DNA of 64,000 nt, taken from DATFNV01 sp963827935 (GTDB taxonomy: Bacteria; Planctomycetota; Planctomycetia; Gemmatales; Gemmataceae). Every line of letters starts with the position of its first letter. The stretch's first letter is position 1. Below are positions 1 to 9,671 of the stretch, piece after piece. The DNA is taken from positions 186,001 through 250,000 of the forward strand of contig CAWHCN010000008.1 of the NCBI GenBank assembly GCA_963827935.1, read 5' to 3'. The translations under genes and the position numbers were made by a program. The notes beneath the pieces were generated by a model. It made no database searches, had not been told where the DNA came from, and was given only the letters and a program-made list of their open reading frames with translations.

Positions 1-1070
1 GAGGCGATCGTCGACATCCTCTCCGACGCCCCGCGACCGGGTGCCCCGGCGACGTTCACCGCCTTTCAGGTGTCCCAGATCGTGGCGTTAGCGTGCGAGC
101 CGCCGAAGTTGTCGGGCCGGCCGATCGACCACTGGACGCTCCGGGAACTGCGCGACGAGGCGATCGCGCGGCAGATCGTGGAGGCTATTTCCGTGTCTCA
201 GGTTGGCCGCTTCCTGCAGCAGGCCGCCGTGCAGCCGCACCGCAAGAAAATGTGGCTGAACACCACGGAGAAGGACCCCCAGAAGTTCCTGGCCGAGGTC
301 GAAAACGTTTGCCGAACCTACCTCGAGGCGCCGATGAAAGCGGCGGACGGCACGCACACGGTGAGCGTGGACGAGGCGACCTCGCTGCAGGCCATCGAGC
401 GGAACGCCCCCGACAAGCCGGCCCAACCCAACAGCGTGCCGAAGCAGGAATTCGAATACACCCGGCACGGGACGACGACGCTGACCGCCGGTCTGGACGT
501 GGTGACGGGGATGATCGTCTGCCCAACGCTGGAGGCGACCCGTACCGAAGCGGAGTTCGTCGCGCACATCACCCGGACCGTGGACACCGACCCCACCGCC
601 GAATGGCTCTTCGTGGTCGACTGCCTCAACACGCACATGTCGGAAAGCCTGGTGAAGTTCGTCGCCCAACGCTGCGGCGTGCCCGATGAACTGGGGAAAA
701 AAACGACAGCGGCATCCTCGAATCGATGGCCACGCGGAAGGAGTTCCTGTCGGACGCTGCCCACCGGATCCGCTTCGTCTACCTCCCGAAGCACAGTTCG
801 TGGCTTAACCAGATCGAGATCGTGTTCGGGATCATCCACCGGAAGCTGCTGCGGTGCGGAAACTTCACGTCGGTGACGGACCTGGAAGCGCAGTTGCGGG
901 AATTCATGGACTACTACAACGCTACGATGGCCCACCCCTTCGCCTGGACTTACACCGGCAAGCCGGTGCAGAAGCAACGCCGCGCGAGCTTCGTCGCACC
1001 GCACCGCCGCCTCAAACTGGGGAAAATCCAGCGACTGGCGGAAGCCGCTGCCTTATGCAATGATGCTTGA
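1..1070 (+). mobile_element. IS630-family transposase, 5' end outside window, one -1 frameshift
   Basis: The reading frame is already open at base 1, so the true start lies upstream. The N-terminal part has the helix-turn-helix type segment usual in this family. DDE residues can be placed: first Asp in VSVDEAT (about base 369), second Asp in VVDCLNTH (about 616), Glu in NQIEIVFG (about 815). The frame breaks at a run of seven A (697-703). Slipping back one base there joins the two halves as GKKNDSGILESMATRKEF, which reads naturally for IS630 transposases, and the protein then runs to the stop at 1070. The break could be programmed slippage at the A7 run, as known for some IS families, or an inactivating or sequencing indel. 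Neither terminal inverted repeat could be identified because the left end is missing. Confidence 0.85.
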
Positions 1071-1155
1071 GAGATGCGGCACTAGGCTAGCAGCTGGCAT
1101 CGCCGTCAGCTGCGCCGGTTTTCAGGAAAAACGGTGAACGGTTACGCCGCGAGCT

Positions 1156-1187
1156 TCTGCGAGCGCTTTTGTTAGAGCGCTCGCAGA
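1156..1187. terminator. Hairpin between the transposase and a convergent gene
   Basis: Two perfect 12-bp arms (TCTGCGAGCGCT and its complement) flank an 8-base loop containing TTTTGTT. It lies between two convergent genes, so it could end transcription from both sides. There is no clear U-tract. Confidence 0.5.
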
Positions 1188-1205
1188 TGCACGCGGCTAA
1201 ACAAC

Positions 1206-1655
1206 TCAGGCTTCTTTCCTCTCCTCAATCGGTTCCTTGACCGGCTGGACGAAGTGGGTGGACTTCTTGTCGGTGGTCAGCCGGGCGGCATGCTCTTCCG
1301 CTTCGTTCCTCTGCCGGAATTCGTAAGCGGCGACGCGGACGTTGGAGTTGTTGAACACTCCCCACACCATCTTCATGCGCGAAACCTTGGCGGCGCGAGA
1401 GCGTGACTTCGGTTTCTTCGGCTCCTTGGCCGGCTTGGCCGCCTTCTTCTTTTTGGGTGGCGGTGGCGCCTCCTCGTCATCGCCGGCTTCCTCGTCGCCA
1501 GCTTCGTCGTCGCCGGCGGCCTCCTCCTCATCGCCTTCGTCGTCGGCTTCTTCCTCGTCGTCGTCTTGTTCCTCTTCGTCCTCTCCCTGACGGCGCTCGT
1601 AGGCTTCGTGCTCCGCGCGTTTTTCCATGCGGTTCTGAATGCGTCCCCGTGCCAT
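1206..1655 (-). CDS. Hypothetical acidic low-complexity protein (149 aa)
   Basis: The start is an ATG at 1655 with AGGAG about 9 bases upstream. The protein has three visible parts: a basic N-terminus (residues 1-20), an Asp/Glu/Ala-rich stretch (about 22-65) followed by a proline run and a Lys/Pro/Ala segment like a histone tail (about 65-90), then a compact C-terminal part (about 90-149) with VWGVFNNSNVRVAAYEF. The C-terminal part has normal amino-acid composition and is probably folded; the rest is likely disordered. The charge pattern suggests binding to nucleic acid or protein, but no family is recognised and no function is claimed. Confidence 0.7.
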   Translation of the reverse strand: MARGRIQNRMEKRAEHEAYERRQGEDEEEQDDDEEEADDEGDEEEAAGDDEAGDEEAGDDEEAPPPPKKKKAAKPAKEPKKPKSRSRAAKVSRMKMVWGVFNNSNVRVAAYEFRQRNEAEEHAARLTTDKKSTHFVQPVKEPIEERKEA

Positions 1656-1819
1656 AGGCGTGATCTCCTATGCCAATCACTTGCTACCCGCGACGCAGCA
1701 TCCAGGCGCTGAAAGTACTTCGCATTCGTCCGATGGGCAAGCCCGACCTGGTGGCAACGGCCCACGCAGCGAGCTATGATGCAATAGCCATTCGCCGAGG
1801 CGTCACCCGAGTCGGCTCC

Positions 1820-3154
1820 ATGATCGCATCCCGCCGTTTTAGTCCGCTTGAACTGGCACTCCTCCTGTTCCTGGTGGCTGTGGCCGCCGGGCGCGAGGCT
1901 GGTTCCTGGCCCAGTGCGCGGATGGCGGCCGCACCGACAGCCCCATCCGTGTTCAGGACGCTACCCCGCCGACGGAACGCGAGGCCCTGATCCGCAATCT
2001 GCACGAGCATGGCTCCTTCAGCGGCCTCAGTCCTGTTGCCTCTGAGGAAGGGCCGACCGCCCACATCGCGCCGGCTTATCCCTGGCTGCTGGCCCAGGCG
2101 GGACGGCTGCCCGAGCCCGAACGCCTGATGCGCTGGCTGCAGGTGGCCCTGGGAGGCGCTGACGGCGGGCTTCTACTTCCTCTTTGCCCGGCGGGCGTTT
2201 GGTAGCCTGCTGGTGGCCACGCTGGCCGGGCTGTTCTGTGCCCTGCATCCCTTCTGGGTGTTGAGCGTGGCCGAGTTGGAAGACGGCGTGCTGGCCGCTT
2301 TCTTGCTCGGGCTGGCGGTCTGGTTGGGGGCGCGGGCCGGGCGGGACGGCGGGGCGGCGACCAGTCTGCTCTACGGCCTGACCCTGGCCAGCCTGGCCCT
2401 GGTCCGTGCTGCCATGCTCCCCTTCGCCTTCGTGGCCGAGCTCTGGTTCTTCTGGCGCTGTCGCTCCTTGCCGCGCGGCTGGCTGTATGCCCTGCTTGCC
2501 TTCCTGGGCTTTGCCAATGCCCTGGTCCCGTGGACGCTTCGCAACTATCAGGTTACCGGCGACGTGGTGCCGGTGGTCGATTCCGCCTGGTGGCACCTGT
2601 GGGTGGGCAATAACCCCAACGCGACGGGCGGCCCCGACCCGACGTCGCTGCGCCGCTCGTGGGAGGATATCTCGCGGGTGGAACGCACCCGCCGGCTGGC
2701 GGATGACGTGGTGGCCGAGGTCCGGCGCGACCCGGCCGCGACCCTCAACCGCCGGCTCTGGGCGGGCCTGGCCTTCGTCTTCGGACGGGACTGGCTAAGC
2801 GATCCGTCCCCCTGGCAGCCGGTTGCTTCCACCAGCGACACGCCCGCGTGGCTGGCCGACTCCTATCGTGCCCTGCTGATCGGCACGCTGCTCGGGCTCC
2901 TGTTGCTGGCGTTGGGAGGCTGGCGCTGGACGGTGGCCTGGCGCCGCCTGATGGGGCCGGCAGCCCTGGCCGTGGTCTGGGTCCCCTTGCCCTACGTGCT
3001 CAGCCATGCCGACCGCCTGGTGGGTCCACGGTTGCCGCTTGACGGCGTGCTCTTGTGCCTGGCCGCCTTCACCCTGGTGGCCTTGCTGCCGCGAATCGGC
3101 AAGCAACTGCGCACTGGAACAGCGCTGGAGGCCAACGCCGCGGAAAGCGGATGA
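1820..3154 (+). pseudogene. Multi-pass membrane protein, glycosyltransferase-like (PMT/ArnT type), two frameshifts
   Basis: The frame begins at ATG 1820 with a hydrophobic segment (LELALLLFLVAVAA), breaks at a G-rich spot near 1890 and again near 2155 (CTGGGAGGCGCTGACG, one base too many), then is open to 3154. Rejoined, the product is about 445 aa with an N-terminal signal-anchor, a short soluble loop and at least eight hydrophobic segments. The soluble loop around WHLWVGNNPNATGG and the motif PWTLRNYQVTGDVVPV resemble bacterial dolichol-phosphate-mannose type glycosyltransferases that use lipid-linked sugars at the membrane. The assignment rests on these features only. Either the gene is dead or both breaks are sequencing indels. 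Confidence 0.55.
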
Positions 3155-3199
3155 GCCAGAGGGCCGATGCCTTCTGCCCTTGCTGGGGAAAAAACCGAT

Positions 3200-3274
3200 C
3201 CGAGCCGCGCACGCAGCGGAGCGGAGTAAGCGGCCGAGCGCCGCTTACTCCGCTCCGCTGCGTGCGCGGCTCGG
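3200..3274. terminator. Perfect 35-bp palindrome, bidirectional terminator
   Basis: Arms 3200-3234 and 3240-3274 are perfectly complementary with a 5-base loop. It sits between the convergent ends of the membrane-protein gene and the ancestral maf gene. The ancestral maf stop (3245-3247) lies inside the right arm, so the palindrome was probably the shared terminator before the element inserted. Confidence 0.75.
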
Positions 3275-3325
3275 ACTAGCCAGCGCCGGCAGCCAGCGTG
3301 CCAGCGACTCCATCGGCAGGCCAAT
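3245..3325 (-). pseudogene. maf: Displaced 3' end of maf
   Basis: Reading the minus strand from 3325 gives IGLPMESLARWLPALAS followed by a short tail to a TAA at 3247-3245. IGLPME is the conserved C-terminal Maf motif and also appears in the intact-looking maf gene at 18875-19489. This is the original 3' end of that gene, cut off and carried 15.6 kb away when the element inserted at the core 3309-3325. It has no start of its own. Confidence 0.85.
3309..3325. other. attL core (17-bp direct repeat)
   Basis: TCCATCGGCAGGCCAAT, identical to 18942-18958; the next base on either side differs between the copies. Outward lies the displaced maf 3' end; inward lies the severed recombinase tail. Confidence 0.85.
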
Positions 3326-3426
3326 CGGGACAAGTAATACACATCACCGCGGCCGACCTAGAAGCCGCCGGCAAGGGTGAGCCCTTCCTACCAAAACGCC
3401 TGACCAGACGCAAGAAACCGGCATAA
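3326..3426 (+). pseudogene. Severed C-terminal tail of the large serine recombinase
   Basis: In the frame that follows the recombinase across the core, this stretch encodes SGQVIHITAADLEAAGKGEP and 14 more residues ending in a basic LTRRKKPA, then TAA at 3424-3426. In the integrated state it has no start codon. In an excised circle it would directly continue the recombinase at 17348-18960, adding 34 residues. The remainder up to 3542 holds no gene that could be supported. Confidence 0.7.
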
Positions 3427-3542
3427 AATCGCAGGAACGGGAACAGCGGGATCGCTACCCGCTGAAGGCCCGGCCGTGCGCTGTGGTGCCTCATCCCACG
3501 GCCGCCGGCCGGTGCCGGCCCGGCGACGATGAGGCACACAGC

Positions 3543-4252
3543 ATGACGCCTAACCTACCCCATGCAGAGCAAGCCCACGTCAAGCTGGTGCTGGCCACAC
3601 TGACGGAAGCCAAGCGGCAGACACTCCCCGAGTTATTGGCGGAGTGCCAAACCGCCGCAAAAGCCTACGCGGCTTTCCTGCGAGCGGCCCGCCACCCCGA
3701 CGCATGGACCGACGCCGAGAACTATGTCGCCGCCAGGACGCCGCTCCTCAAGGCGACGGCCGACCTGGCGGACGTGCTGGGGGATCGTGGAGTACCGCCC
3801 GCGTCCGGCGCCGACGAGAGCTGGGACGGGACAACGCAAGCTCCGGCATCTTTTCGGGACCGGGCGCGGATGAGGAATGGCGAGCACGAGCCCGGCAGTT
3901 CACGGAGCAAGCACGGGTGGACCTGTCCGCACTTGAGCATAAAGCAGGCTCTGCCGAGGCTGGCAGGCCTCCGATGCCCACGGCCGACTACTGCCTGCTG
4001 CCCGGCTTCCGCGTTCGATGCGGGGATGGCGAGACAGAATTGTCGCCGCAGCTCTGGCGAATCCTCAATCAATTGCTGTCTCAAAATGACTATCCCTGCT
4101 CGCCTGACGGCTTGGAGAATGTGATAAGGGACGGGCAACTGGTCAAAACCAAACGCATCCAGAACAGGCTTAGCGACCTGTCCAAAGCCCTCGAATGCGT
4201 CAAGTTTCCGTGGACGTACAGTCTCCGCAAGTCACACATTCACCGATACTGA
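3543..4252 (+). pseudogene. Element protein with C-terminal winged-helix-like domain, one frameshift
   Basis: Starts at ATG 3543 (MTPNLPHAEQAHVKLVLATL). The N-terminal 90 residues are helical and Ala/Glu-rich. The frame shifts near 3850 (within the segment encoding ASSGIFSGPGADEEWRARAR), after which the product continues to a stop at 4252. The last 80 residues (LSPQLWRILNQLLSQNDYP and ending in KSHIHRY) look like a small DNA-binding winged helix, a module often seen at the C-terminus of planctomycete mobile-element proteins. As the first gene inside attL it could regulate the element. The function is inferred and the break may be a sequence error. Confidence 0.55.
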
Positions 4253-4814
4253 TTTTCCCAGACGACGCGGGAAACTCGCGGGAAACGCCCTTGTAAGCTT
4301 GGCCTGTCGCCCGCGATAGAGGCCAGGCTGTGCCATCCCCCGCCGACAACGCTCCCCTGATCCCCAATCCTGAGCTGTGTTCGTGCCCGCCTCGCTGAAC
4401 TGGCCCGCGAGCAGGCCGTGCTGCGCAGGGTCCTGCGCCGTGGTGCGCGGGCAGGCAACCACTGGGGCTGCGCTCTCCCTCACCAGTACCCGCGAGCTGG
4501 AGCCCGGGAAGGGGGCGGACCGTGGCGACTGAGCCCCTGCGCCGACAACCTGCCCCGCCACCGCAACCAGAGATCGGCATGCCGACCACCGTCCCGCCAG
4601 GGTGGGCGGCCGCCGGCTGGGCTTCGTGCCCGCAGGCCTGGCTGCGCGCTGCTGGTGTCGGTGGCCGACCGGCGCAGAATCGAGGAACGCCAGGCCGATC
4701 CGGCAGCGGGCCACCAGGCCGCCGCCCGACACCGAAAAGGCGGAGATTGCGAGTCGATGAAACGCCGGCGGCCGGGCTGACACCCGGCCGCGGCTAACCG
4801 AACTGGATTTGCTA
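4253..4814 (+). other. Degenerate small-gene region
   Basis: A short coding signal can be followed from about 4330 (GTG) with one shift near 4395: RVRARLAELAREQAVLRRVL, an amphipathic helix typical of small element proteins, ending near 4532. A second coding-like stretch (GTG 4522 onward, ending near 4780 or 4797) is proline-rich at its start and basic at its end. Neither is strong enough to call as a gene. No RNA gene or clear promoter was seen. Confidence 0.3.
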
Positions 4815-5001
4815 ATGGACATCCTACCCGAACACTCCGCCGCCCGGCAACGGCTCCCCCGACCCGAACGGGCTCCTCCCCATCCGGCTCTACGCCGGCG
4901 GCCGCTGGCCTGACGCCGGGCTCGTGCTGGCATGGGCTCGGCTACGCCTCCAGCGGTACGAGGCCCACGTCCGCCGCCGATTCGAGGGGGGTGCCACATG
5001 A
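4815..5001 (+). pseudogene. Small element protein coupled to the primase, one frameshift
   Basis: Starts at ATG 4815 (MDILPEHSAARQRLP), shifts one base in a C run near 4855-4860, and then reads DPNGLLPIRLYAGGRWPDAG and on through a helix rich in Arg (LRLQRYEAHVRRRF) to a TGA at 4999-5001. The stop overlaps the ATG of the primase gene as ATGA, which suggests translational coupling and supports this being a real gene. About 62 aa. Function unknown. Confidence 0.5.
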
Positions 5002-7443
5002 CCCCCACCAGCAACGGCCAGGCTCGCCGCGGGACCGGCGATCCACGGCAAGATGTTCTGTCCCGACTCAAGGGCGTCGTCGCCGGGAACGGCGGCAGCA
5101 CCTTCTCAGCACTGTGCCCCGCCCACGAAGACGCTAAACGTAGTCTGAGTGTCTCAATTACCGACGGCGGGACCGTCCTGCTGAAATGCCATGCCGGTTG
5201 CAACACCAAGGCCGTTGTCGAATCCCTCGACCTCAACATGGTGGATCTGTTCCCGGACACCGGGACGACCCGCGGCAATGGCGTCAAGACCCTTGGCACC
5301 ATCGTCAAGACCTACGACTACCAGGACGAAACGGGCCAACTGCTATTCCAGGTAGTGCGGTTCGAGCCGAAGGATTTTCGGCAGAGAACGCCAGACGGCA
5401 ACGGCTGGAGCTGGAAATTGAATGGCGTGCAGCGGGTACTCTATCGCCTGCCCGCGATCGTCGCCGCCCCGCTGGACCAGGCCGTTTTCGTCGTCGAAGG
5501 GGAAAAGGACGTTCAGCGACTGGAGCTAGAAGACCAGCTAGCCACCACATGCCCCGGCGGCGCGGGGAAATGGCGATCCGAATACAACGCCGTCCTCACC
5601 GGCCGCCCCGTAGTAATCCTGCCCGACAATGACGAGCCAGGACGGCAGCATGCGCAGCATGCTGGCAATCACTACGCGGCATCGCCGCCTCCGTCAAAAT
5701 CGTTGAACTGCCCGGCTTGCCCCCGAAGGGTGACGTATCGGACTGGCTCGACAACGGCGGCAACGCGGGGAAACTGTCGGAGCTGATCGAGGCGACACCT
5801 GCCCTGTCCCCGTTCGGCGAGTCCCCGGTTGAGGATACCGCACCTGCCAAGGAGGATACCCGCCAAGTGTCGGGTACGGTAGATGAAGAGGAGGAATTAT
5901 CCGAATCTGTCGCCCCCGAGCCGGAACCCCAGGCCGAGGCCCAGGAGGTTGACGCACCCAGAGCGCCGGGCCAGGTTCGCCAGACGCCGCACAGCCGCCG
6001 CCGAAGAAGAGAAAGCCAAAGCAGGCGGAGGACCCCACCCCAAAGGGCGAAATCCACCCCACCGACAAGGGCAACGCCCAGCGGATCGTCAAGCGCCACG
6101 GGCGGGATATGCACTACGTCCACCCGTGGAAATCCTGGCTCGTCTGGGATGGGACACGCTGGGCGGAGGACCAGACCGGGGAGGCAGTGCGGCGCGTCAA
6201 GGAAACGCAGGACTCCCTTTACAAGTGGGCCGGCGAGAAACTCAAGGCCCTGAACGCGCTGCCCGACGAGGACCCCCGCAAGCAGCAGATTCCCGCCGTC
6301 AAGAGCATCGTGGCCCACGTCCTGCGCTGGGAGGACATGCGGGCCACCATGCGGTCCCTGGAGTCGGCCCGGTCGGAGCCGGGTATCCCTGCCCTGCCCG
6401 AGCAGCTCGACACGGACGGCTTCCTGTTCAACGTCATCAATGGCACCGCGAACCTGCGCACCGGTCAGTTACAGCCCCACCGCCGCGAGGAACTGATAAC
6501 CAAGATCGCCCCCGTCCACTACGACCAAGCCGCTACCTGCCCGCTGTGGGACCGATGCCTTGACCGTTGGATGAGGGGCAACCAAGGCCTGATTCGCTAC
6601 CTGCAGCCGCGTCGTCGGCTACGGCCTGACAACCGACGTGTCCGAACAATCGCTCTGGTTCTTCTACGGTCTCGGCGCCAACGGGAAGTCAACCTTCCTT
6701 CTCACCATCCTTGCGCTGCTGGGCGGTTACGCCATGCAGGCAGTAAGCGACCTGTTGATGGTGAAGCACAACGAGAGCCACCCGACCGAAAGAGCAGACT
6801 TATTCGGCAAGCGGTTTGTGGCCACCATCGAGACAGAAGAGGGCAAACGCATCGCCGAGGCGTTGATGAAGCAGGTCACCGGGGGCGATCCGATTCGCGC
6901 TCGCAAGATGTTCAAGGACTTCTTCGAGTTCTTTCCCACGCACAAGATCATCCTGGCGGCCAACCACAAGCCGGTCGTTCGCGGCACCGACTACGCCGTC
7001 TGGCGACGCATCAAGCTGGTGCCCTGGACGGTGACGATTCCAGAGGCGGAGAAGGACAAGCACCTCCCCGACAAGCTGAAAACCGAACTGCCGGGCATCC
7101 TGCAATGGGCCATCCGCGGCTGCTTGGACTGGCAACGGGAAGGACTCGCCGAGCCGGAGGAAGTGACACAGGCCACCGCAGCCTACCAGGCCGAACAAGA
7201 CACCGTGCAGGATTTCGTCAACTCCTGCTGCAATCGGCATCCCGAGGCGAAGGCCCAATCGTCCGCCCTGCTAGCGGCCTATCTCGCATGGAGCGGCGAC
7301 AAAGTGATGACTGCCCCGGCATTCCGCAAACGCTTGGAGAATATGGGGTTCGAGAGCAAGGCGGCACCGGCGGAGCCTACTTCTGGCGGGGGATCATGCT
7401 GATTCAAGCTACCCCGGAGGGGGACGATAGTGAAGGTAGGTGA
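4998..7443 (+). pseudogene. Primase-helicase of phage P4 / D5 type, several frameshifts
   Basis: One protein of about 810 aa can be followed through shifts near 5672, 6000-6030, 6606 and 7365. Domains in order: N-terminal zinc-binding fold (CPAHED and KCHAGC, residues about 35-75); TOPRIM-like primase with VVEGEKD and ILPDNDEPG (about 165-215); an acidic linker rich in Glu and Pro; a D5 N-terminal-like region (HYVHPWKSWLVWDGTRWAED); and an SF3-type helicase with Walker A GLGANGKST near base 6670 and VRGTDYAVWRRIKLVPW in the C-terminal part. It ends with GGAYFWRGIML. Such proteins prime and unwind DNA at the origin of phage satellites and plasmids. The start ATG overlaps the previous stop. Essential motifs are intact, so the breaks could be sequence errors. 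Confidence 0.8.
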
Positions 7444-7516
7444 AGGTATTTCCCAACCCCCCTTCAGAGGGGGGTCCTGAAGCGAGGTTCGGAAATGGGT
7501 TCACCTACCTTCACTA
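7428..7516. repeat. Inverted repeat after the primase gene
   Basis: Perfect 17-bp arms at 7428-7444 and 7500-7516 (TAGTGAAGGTAGGTGAA and its complement). The left arm also contains the internal direct repeat GTGAAGGTA. It spans the end of the replication gene. It might be a terminator or part of the element's origin; the sequence alone does not decide. 7517-7722 contains no supported gene. Confidence 0.55.
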
Positions 7517-7722
7517 CCTGCGCACGAACAAGGGAGGAAATTGGCCCGCAGCCACAGTGGCACTAAGTGGCTTCCAAGGGCCGAAAGGGCAACCTCTCCC
7601 ACCCCCGGCCGCCGCCGTGGCCGCCAGGCACACGAACGCGACGGCCGACGGAACGTTGGCCGCCTCGACGGGCCGATGCGCCAGAGAGGCCGCCAGGGGC
7701 CTTCCCGGGGAAGGGGGATGAC

Positions 7723-7908
7723 ATGAACGCCGACGACGCCCACCGGGCCGAAGCTATGCGACTGGCCGCCCTCCCGGCTGACGTTCGCCAGCAGTTCCTC
7801 GACGCCTTCCGGGTCGGGGCCGACGATGCCGAGTTGACGCCCGACGAACAGGACCAGGCCCGGGGTCGGGTACTGGCCCTTGAACAGCTCCTCCGAGAAG
7901 GGGGTTGA
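7723..7908 (+). CDS. Small element protein (61 aa)
   Basis: ATG 7723 follows AAGGGGGATGAC, which contains a usable ribosome-binding site. The product, MNADDAHRAEAMRLAALPAD and onward to EQLLREGG, is mostly helical and acidic. No family recognised. It directly precedes the resolvase control region. Confidence 0.5.
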   Translation: MNADDAHRAEAMRLAALPADVRQQFLDAFRVGADDAELTPDEQDQARGRVLALEQLLREGG

Positions 7909-7910
7909 GA

Positions 7911-8028
7911 GTGTTACCTTTGGAGTCCCGAACAAACTGGACACGAAACACGGGGTTTACCCTTGCCTTCTGCCTGTCCCCATGCGTATCCTTTGGAGTG
8001 TACTTTCAAGGTAACACTTTCCAAAGGG
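7911..8028. promoter_or_regulatory. Repeats upstream of the small resolvase, res-site or operator like
   Basis: GTGTTACCTT at 7911-7920 recurs inverted as AAGGTAACAC at 8008-8017. CCTTTGGAGT occurs at about 7918 and 7990 and inverted as CCAAAGG near 8021. Clusters of imperfect dyads directly upstream of a serine resolvase gene are the usual arrangement of a res site. The interpretation is inferred from position and repeat structure. Confidence 0.45.
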
Positions 8029-8036
8029 GGCGGGTC

Positions 8037-8632
8037 ATGCTGGCCGTTTACGTCAGGGTGTCCAGTGTCGGTCAGGAGACGCGGTTCCAGGAGCCCGAGC
8101 TACGGGCATGGGCGGCGGGAGGGAGTCCGCGGGGGAGTCGGTTCAATGGTTCCGCGACAAGTTGACGGGGACCACGATGGATCGGCCGGCATGGCAGAAG
8201 TTATGGGCGGGTGTCCTGTCGGGGCAGGTGACGCGGATTGTCGTTTGGCGACTGGACAGGCTTGGCCGCACTTCCCGGGAGCTGGTGATGCTGCGGGATG
8301 AATGAGTTGCCCGCAAGGTCGGGTTTGTGAGTCTCCGCGGCGGCATGGACCTGAACACCCCGGCCGGGCGGTTGATGTTCAACGTGATAGCGTCCGTCGC
8401 CGAGTACGAAACCGAGGTTCGCAAGGAACGGCAGCTCGCCGGGATCGCCAAGGCGAAGGCCGAGGGCAAGGTATGGGGCGGCAGAAGGCCCGGGACGCGG
8501 ATAACCGTCACCGTGGAGAAAGAGGCACTGGTGCAGCAACTCCACGGCGAAGGCAAGCCGATTGCCGTTATCGCCCGACTGGCCGGCCTGTCCCGCAAGA
8601 CGATCTGTGCGGTACTGGCCCGGGTGAAGTGA
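8037..8632 (+). pseudogene. Small serine resolvase/invertase, frameshift plus in-frame TGA
   Basis: Starts at ATG 8037 (MLAVYVRVSSVGQETRFQEP), the catalytic Ser being in YVRVSS. A one-base shift near 8110 is followed by WRLDRLGRTSRELVMLRDE, the resolvase active-site region with the conserved Arg pair. A TGA at 8303-8305 interrupts the frame, which continues without shift as ARKVGFVSLRGGMDLNTPAG and AEYETEVRKERQ, then a C-terminal helix-turn-helix (IAVIARLAGLSRKTICAVL). Length about 198 aa, normal for the family. The TGA stands where Trp or another residue is expected, so this is most simply a nonsense mutation; recoding is not supported elsewhere. Distinct from the large recombinase at 17348. 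Confidence 0.8.
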
Positions 8633-8641
8633 GGCAGGACG

Positions 8642-8848
8642 ATGGAACACAAGGGCGGTGAGCGGTTCGAGCTGCTCCTTCAGGCCCAGAAATCCGACGT
8701 GCTGCCCGCGTGCCGGTTGAGGGGCTTGCTCAAGGCCGCGCTGAGAACGTGGGGCTTGCGATGCCTGAGTGTCCGCGACGTGACACCCACCTGTGCCCCC
8801 GGTGAAGCGACAGCCGCCGCGGCGGGCCAGCAACCGGAAGGGGGTTGA
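8642..8848 (+). CDS. Small element protein (68 aa)
   Basis: ATG 8642 lies 10 bases after the resolvase stop. The product has a helical N-terminal part with KAALRTWGLRCLSVRDV, a short pattern common to small planctomycete element proteins, then a low-complexity Ala/Gln/Gly tail. Function unknown. Probably cotranscribed with the resolvase. Confidence 0.5.
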   Translation: MEHKGGERFELLLQAQKSDVLPACRLRGLLKAALRTWGLRCLSVRDVTPTCAPGEATAAAAGQQPEGG

Positions 8849-9345
8849 AGGGCCATGCCCGTTGACAGATTCACATTGACGGTTGAGGCCCTGCCCGGCG
8901 ATGTTGGCGATCCCGACGACTACAGGCGGCCGCCGTGGCGTTGAAGCGGATCGGGCTGGCGGTAGTGGCGATTGAGGAGCCCGCTCTGCCGTTGCTCTTC
9001 CTGGACTGGGAGCGATGCGGTTGTGGTTATCGTGCTGTAGCCGCCGGCAGGAGCAAGAGTGCCGTTCGTGCTGCGGTTCGCCGCATGTTGCACGGGCAGG
9101 ATGGGGGAATTGTTCTGCCGTTGGGGGTGTCACCATGATTGATCCGACACACAGTTTCGTCGGCTCTCTTCGCTGTGCGGGACTGAGGGGACGACGCCCG
9201 TGGACGCCGATTTGCAGCGACGATAGCGAGGCCGCTTGCTGGGTGCGTCTGACAAAGTGCCAAGGGCAGGCACTTGCGAAATGAGCGTCCTGCCGCGTGG
9301 TGAGAGCCCCAACAAGGCGTTGGCTGGACGACGCGGGAGCCGCTG
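8849..9345 (+). other. Region without a supportable intact gene
   Basis: An ATG at 8855 opens MPVDRFTLTVEALPGDVGDP but the frame closes after about 29 codons near 8943. A neighbouring frame (8935-9138, ALKRIGLAVVAIEEPALPLL) may be its continuation after a one-base shift. Nothing else convincing is visible up to 9345. No hairpin terminator was noticed. Confidence 0.25.
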
Positions 9346-9657
9346 ATGACTCACGACGGCCACCGTGCCCGGCTTATCCGCCTGTTCCATGCGGCGGTAT
9401 TCGGTCCCGTTGGCATTCCGGCCGACATTGACCAGGAAATGCTGGTGGACCTGTTCCGCCGATGGGTGACAGAACAGCACGACCAGGGCAGCCCGGGATT
9501 CCGCCACTTGCTTGAATTGGTTGTGAGCGAGTGCGAAGGCGAGCTATCCCTCGATCAACATGGGCGGTTTGCTGGCGAGTTGACCGGCGGCCGCATGGAA
9601 AGATCATGGCGACACCGCGGCCAGCTTGCCCCGGAGCGGATCGCCGACACCGACTGA
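9346..9657 (+). CDS. Hypothetical element protein (103 aa)
   Basis: Starts at ATG 9346. The N-terminal two thirds (RARLIRLFHAAVFGPVGIPA, DLFRRWVTEQHD, FRHLLELVVSECEGEL) are amphipathic helices with normal composition; the tail is rich in Arg and Gly. No family recognised. The gene stands in a row of small same-strand genes typical of element accessory regions. Confidence 0.45.
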   Translation: MTHDGHRARLIRLFHAAVFGPVGIPADIDQEMLVDLFRRWVTEQHDQGSPGFRHLLELVVSECEGELSLDQHGRFAGELTGGRMERSWRHRGQLAPERIADTD

Positions 9658-9671
9658 GGAGGACTCTTGCC

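Noticed and set aside
4232..5308. 358-codon minus-strand frame in the element
   Set aside because: Arg/Ser/Pro-rich shadow of the primase N-terminus and small genes; no family features.
7440..7721. 93-codon frame after the primase
   Set aside because: Starts inside the inverted repeat, composition is Pro/Ala/Gly-biased without helical pattern, and it overlaps the primase end; not supported as a gene.
8303..8305. TGA recoding or selenocysteine in the resolvase
   Set aside because: No hairpin resembling a SECIS element was noticed next to it, other genes here use TGA as a true stop, and Cys/Sec is not expected at this position.
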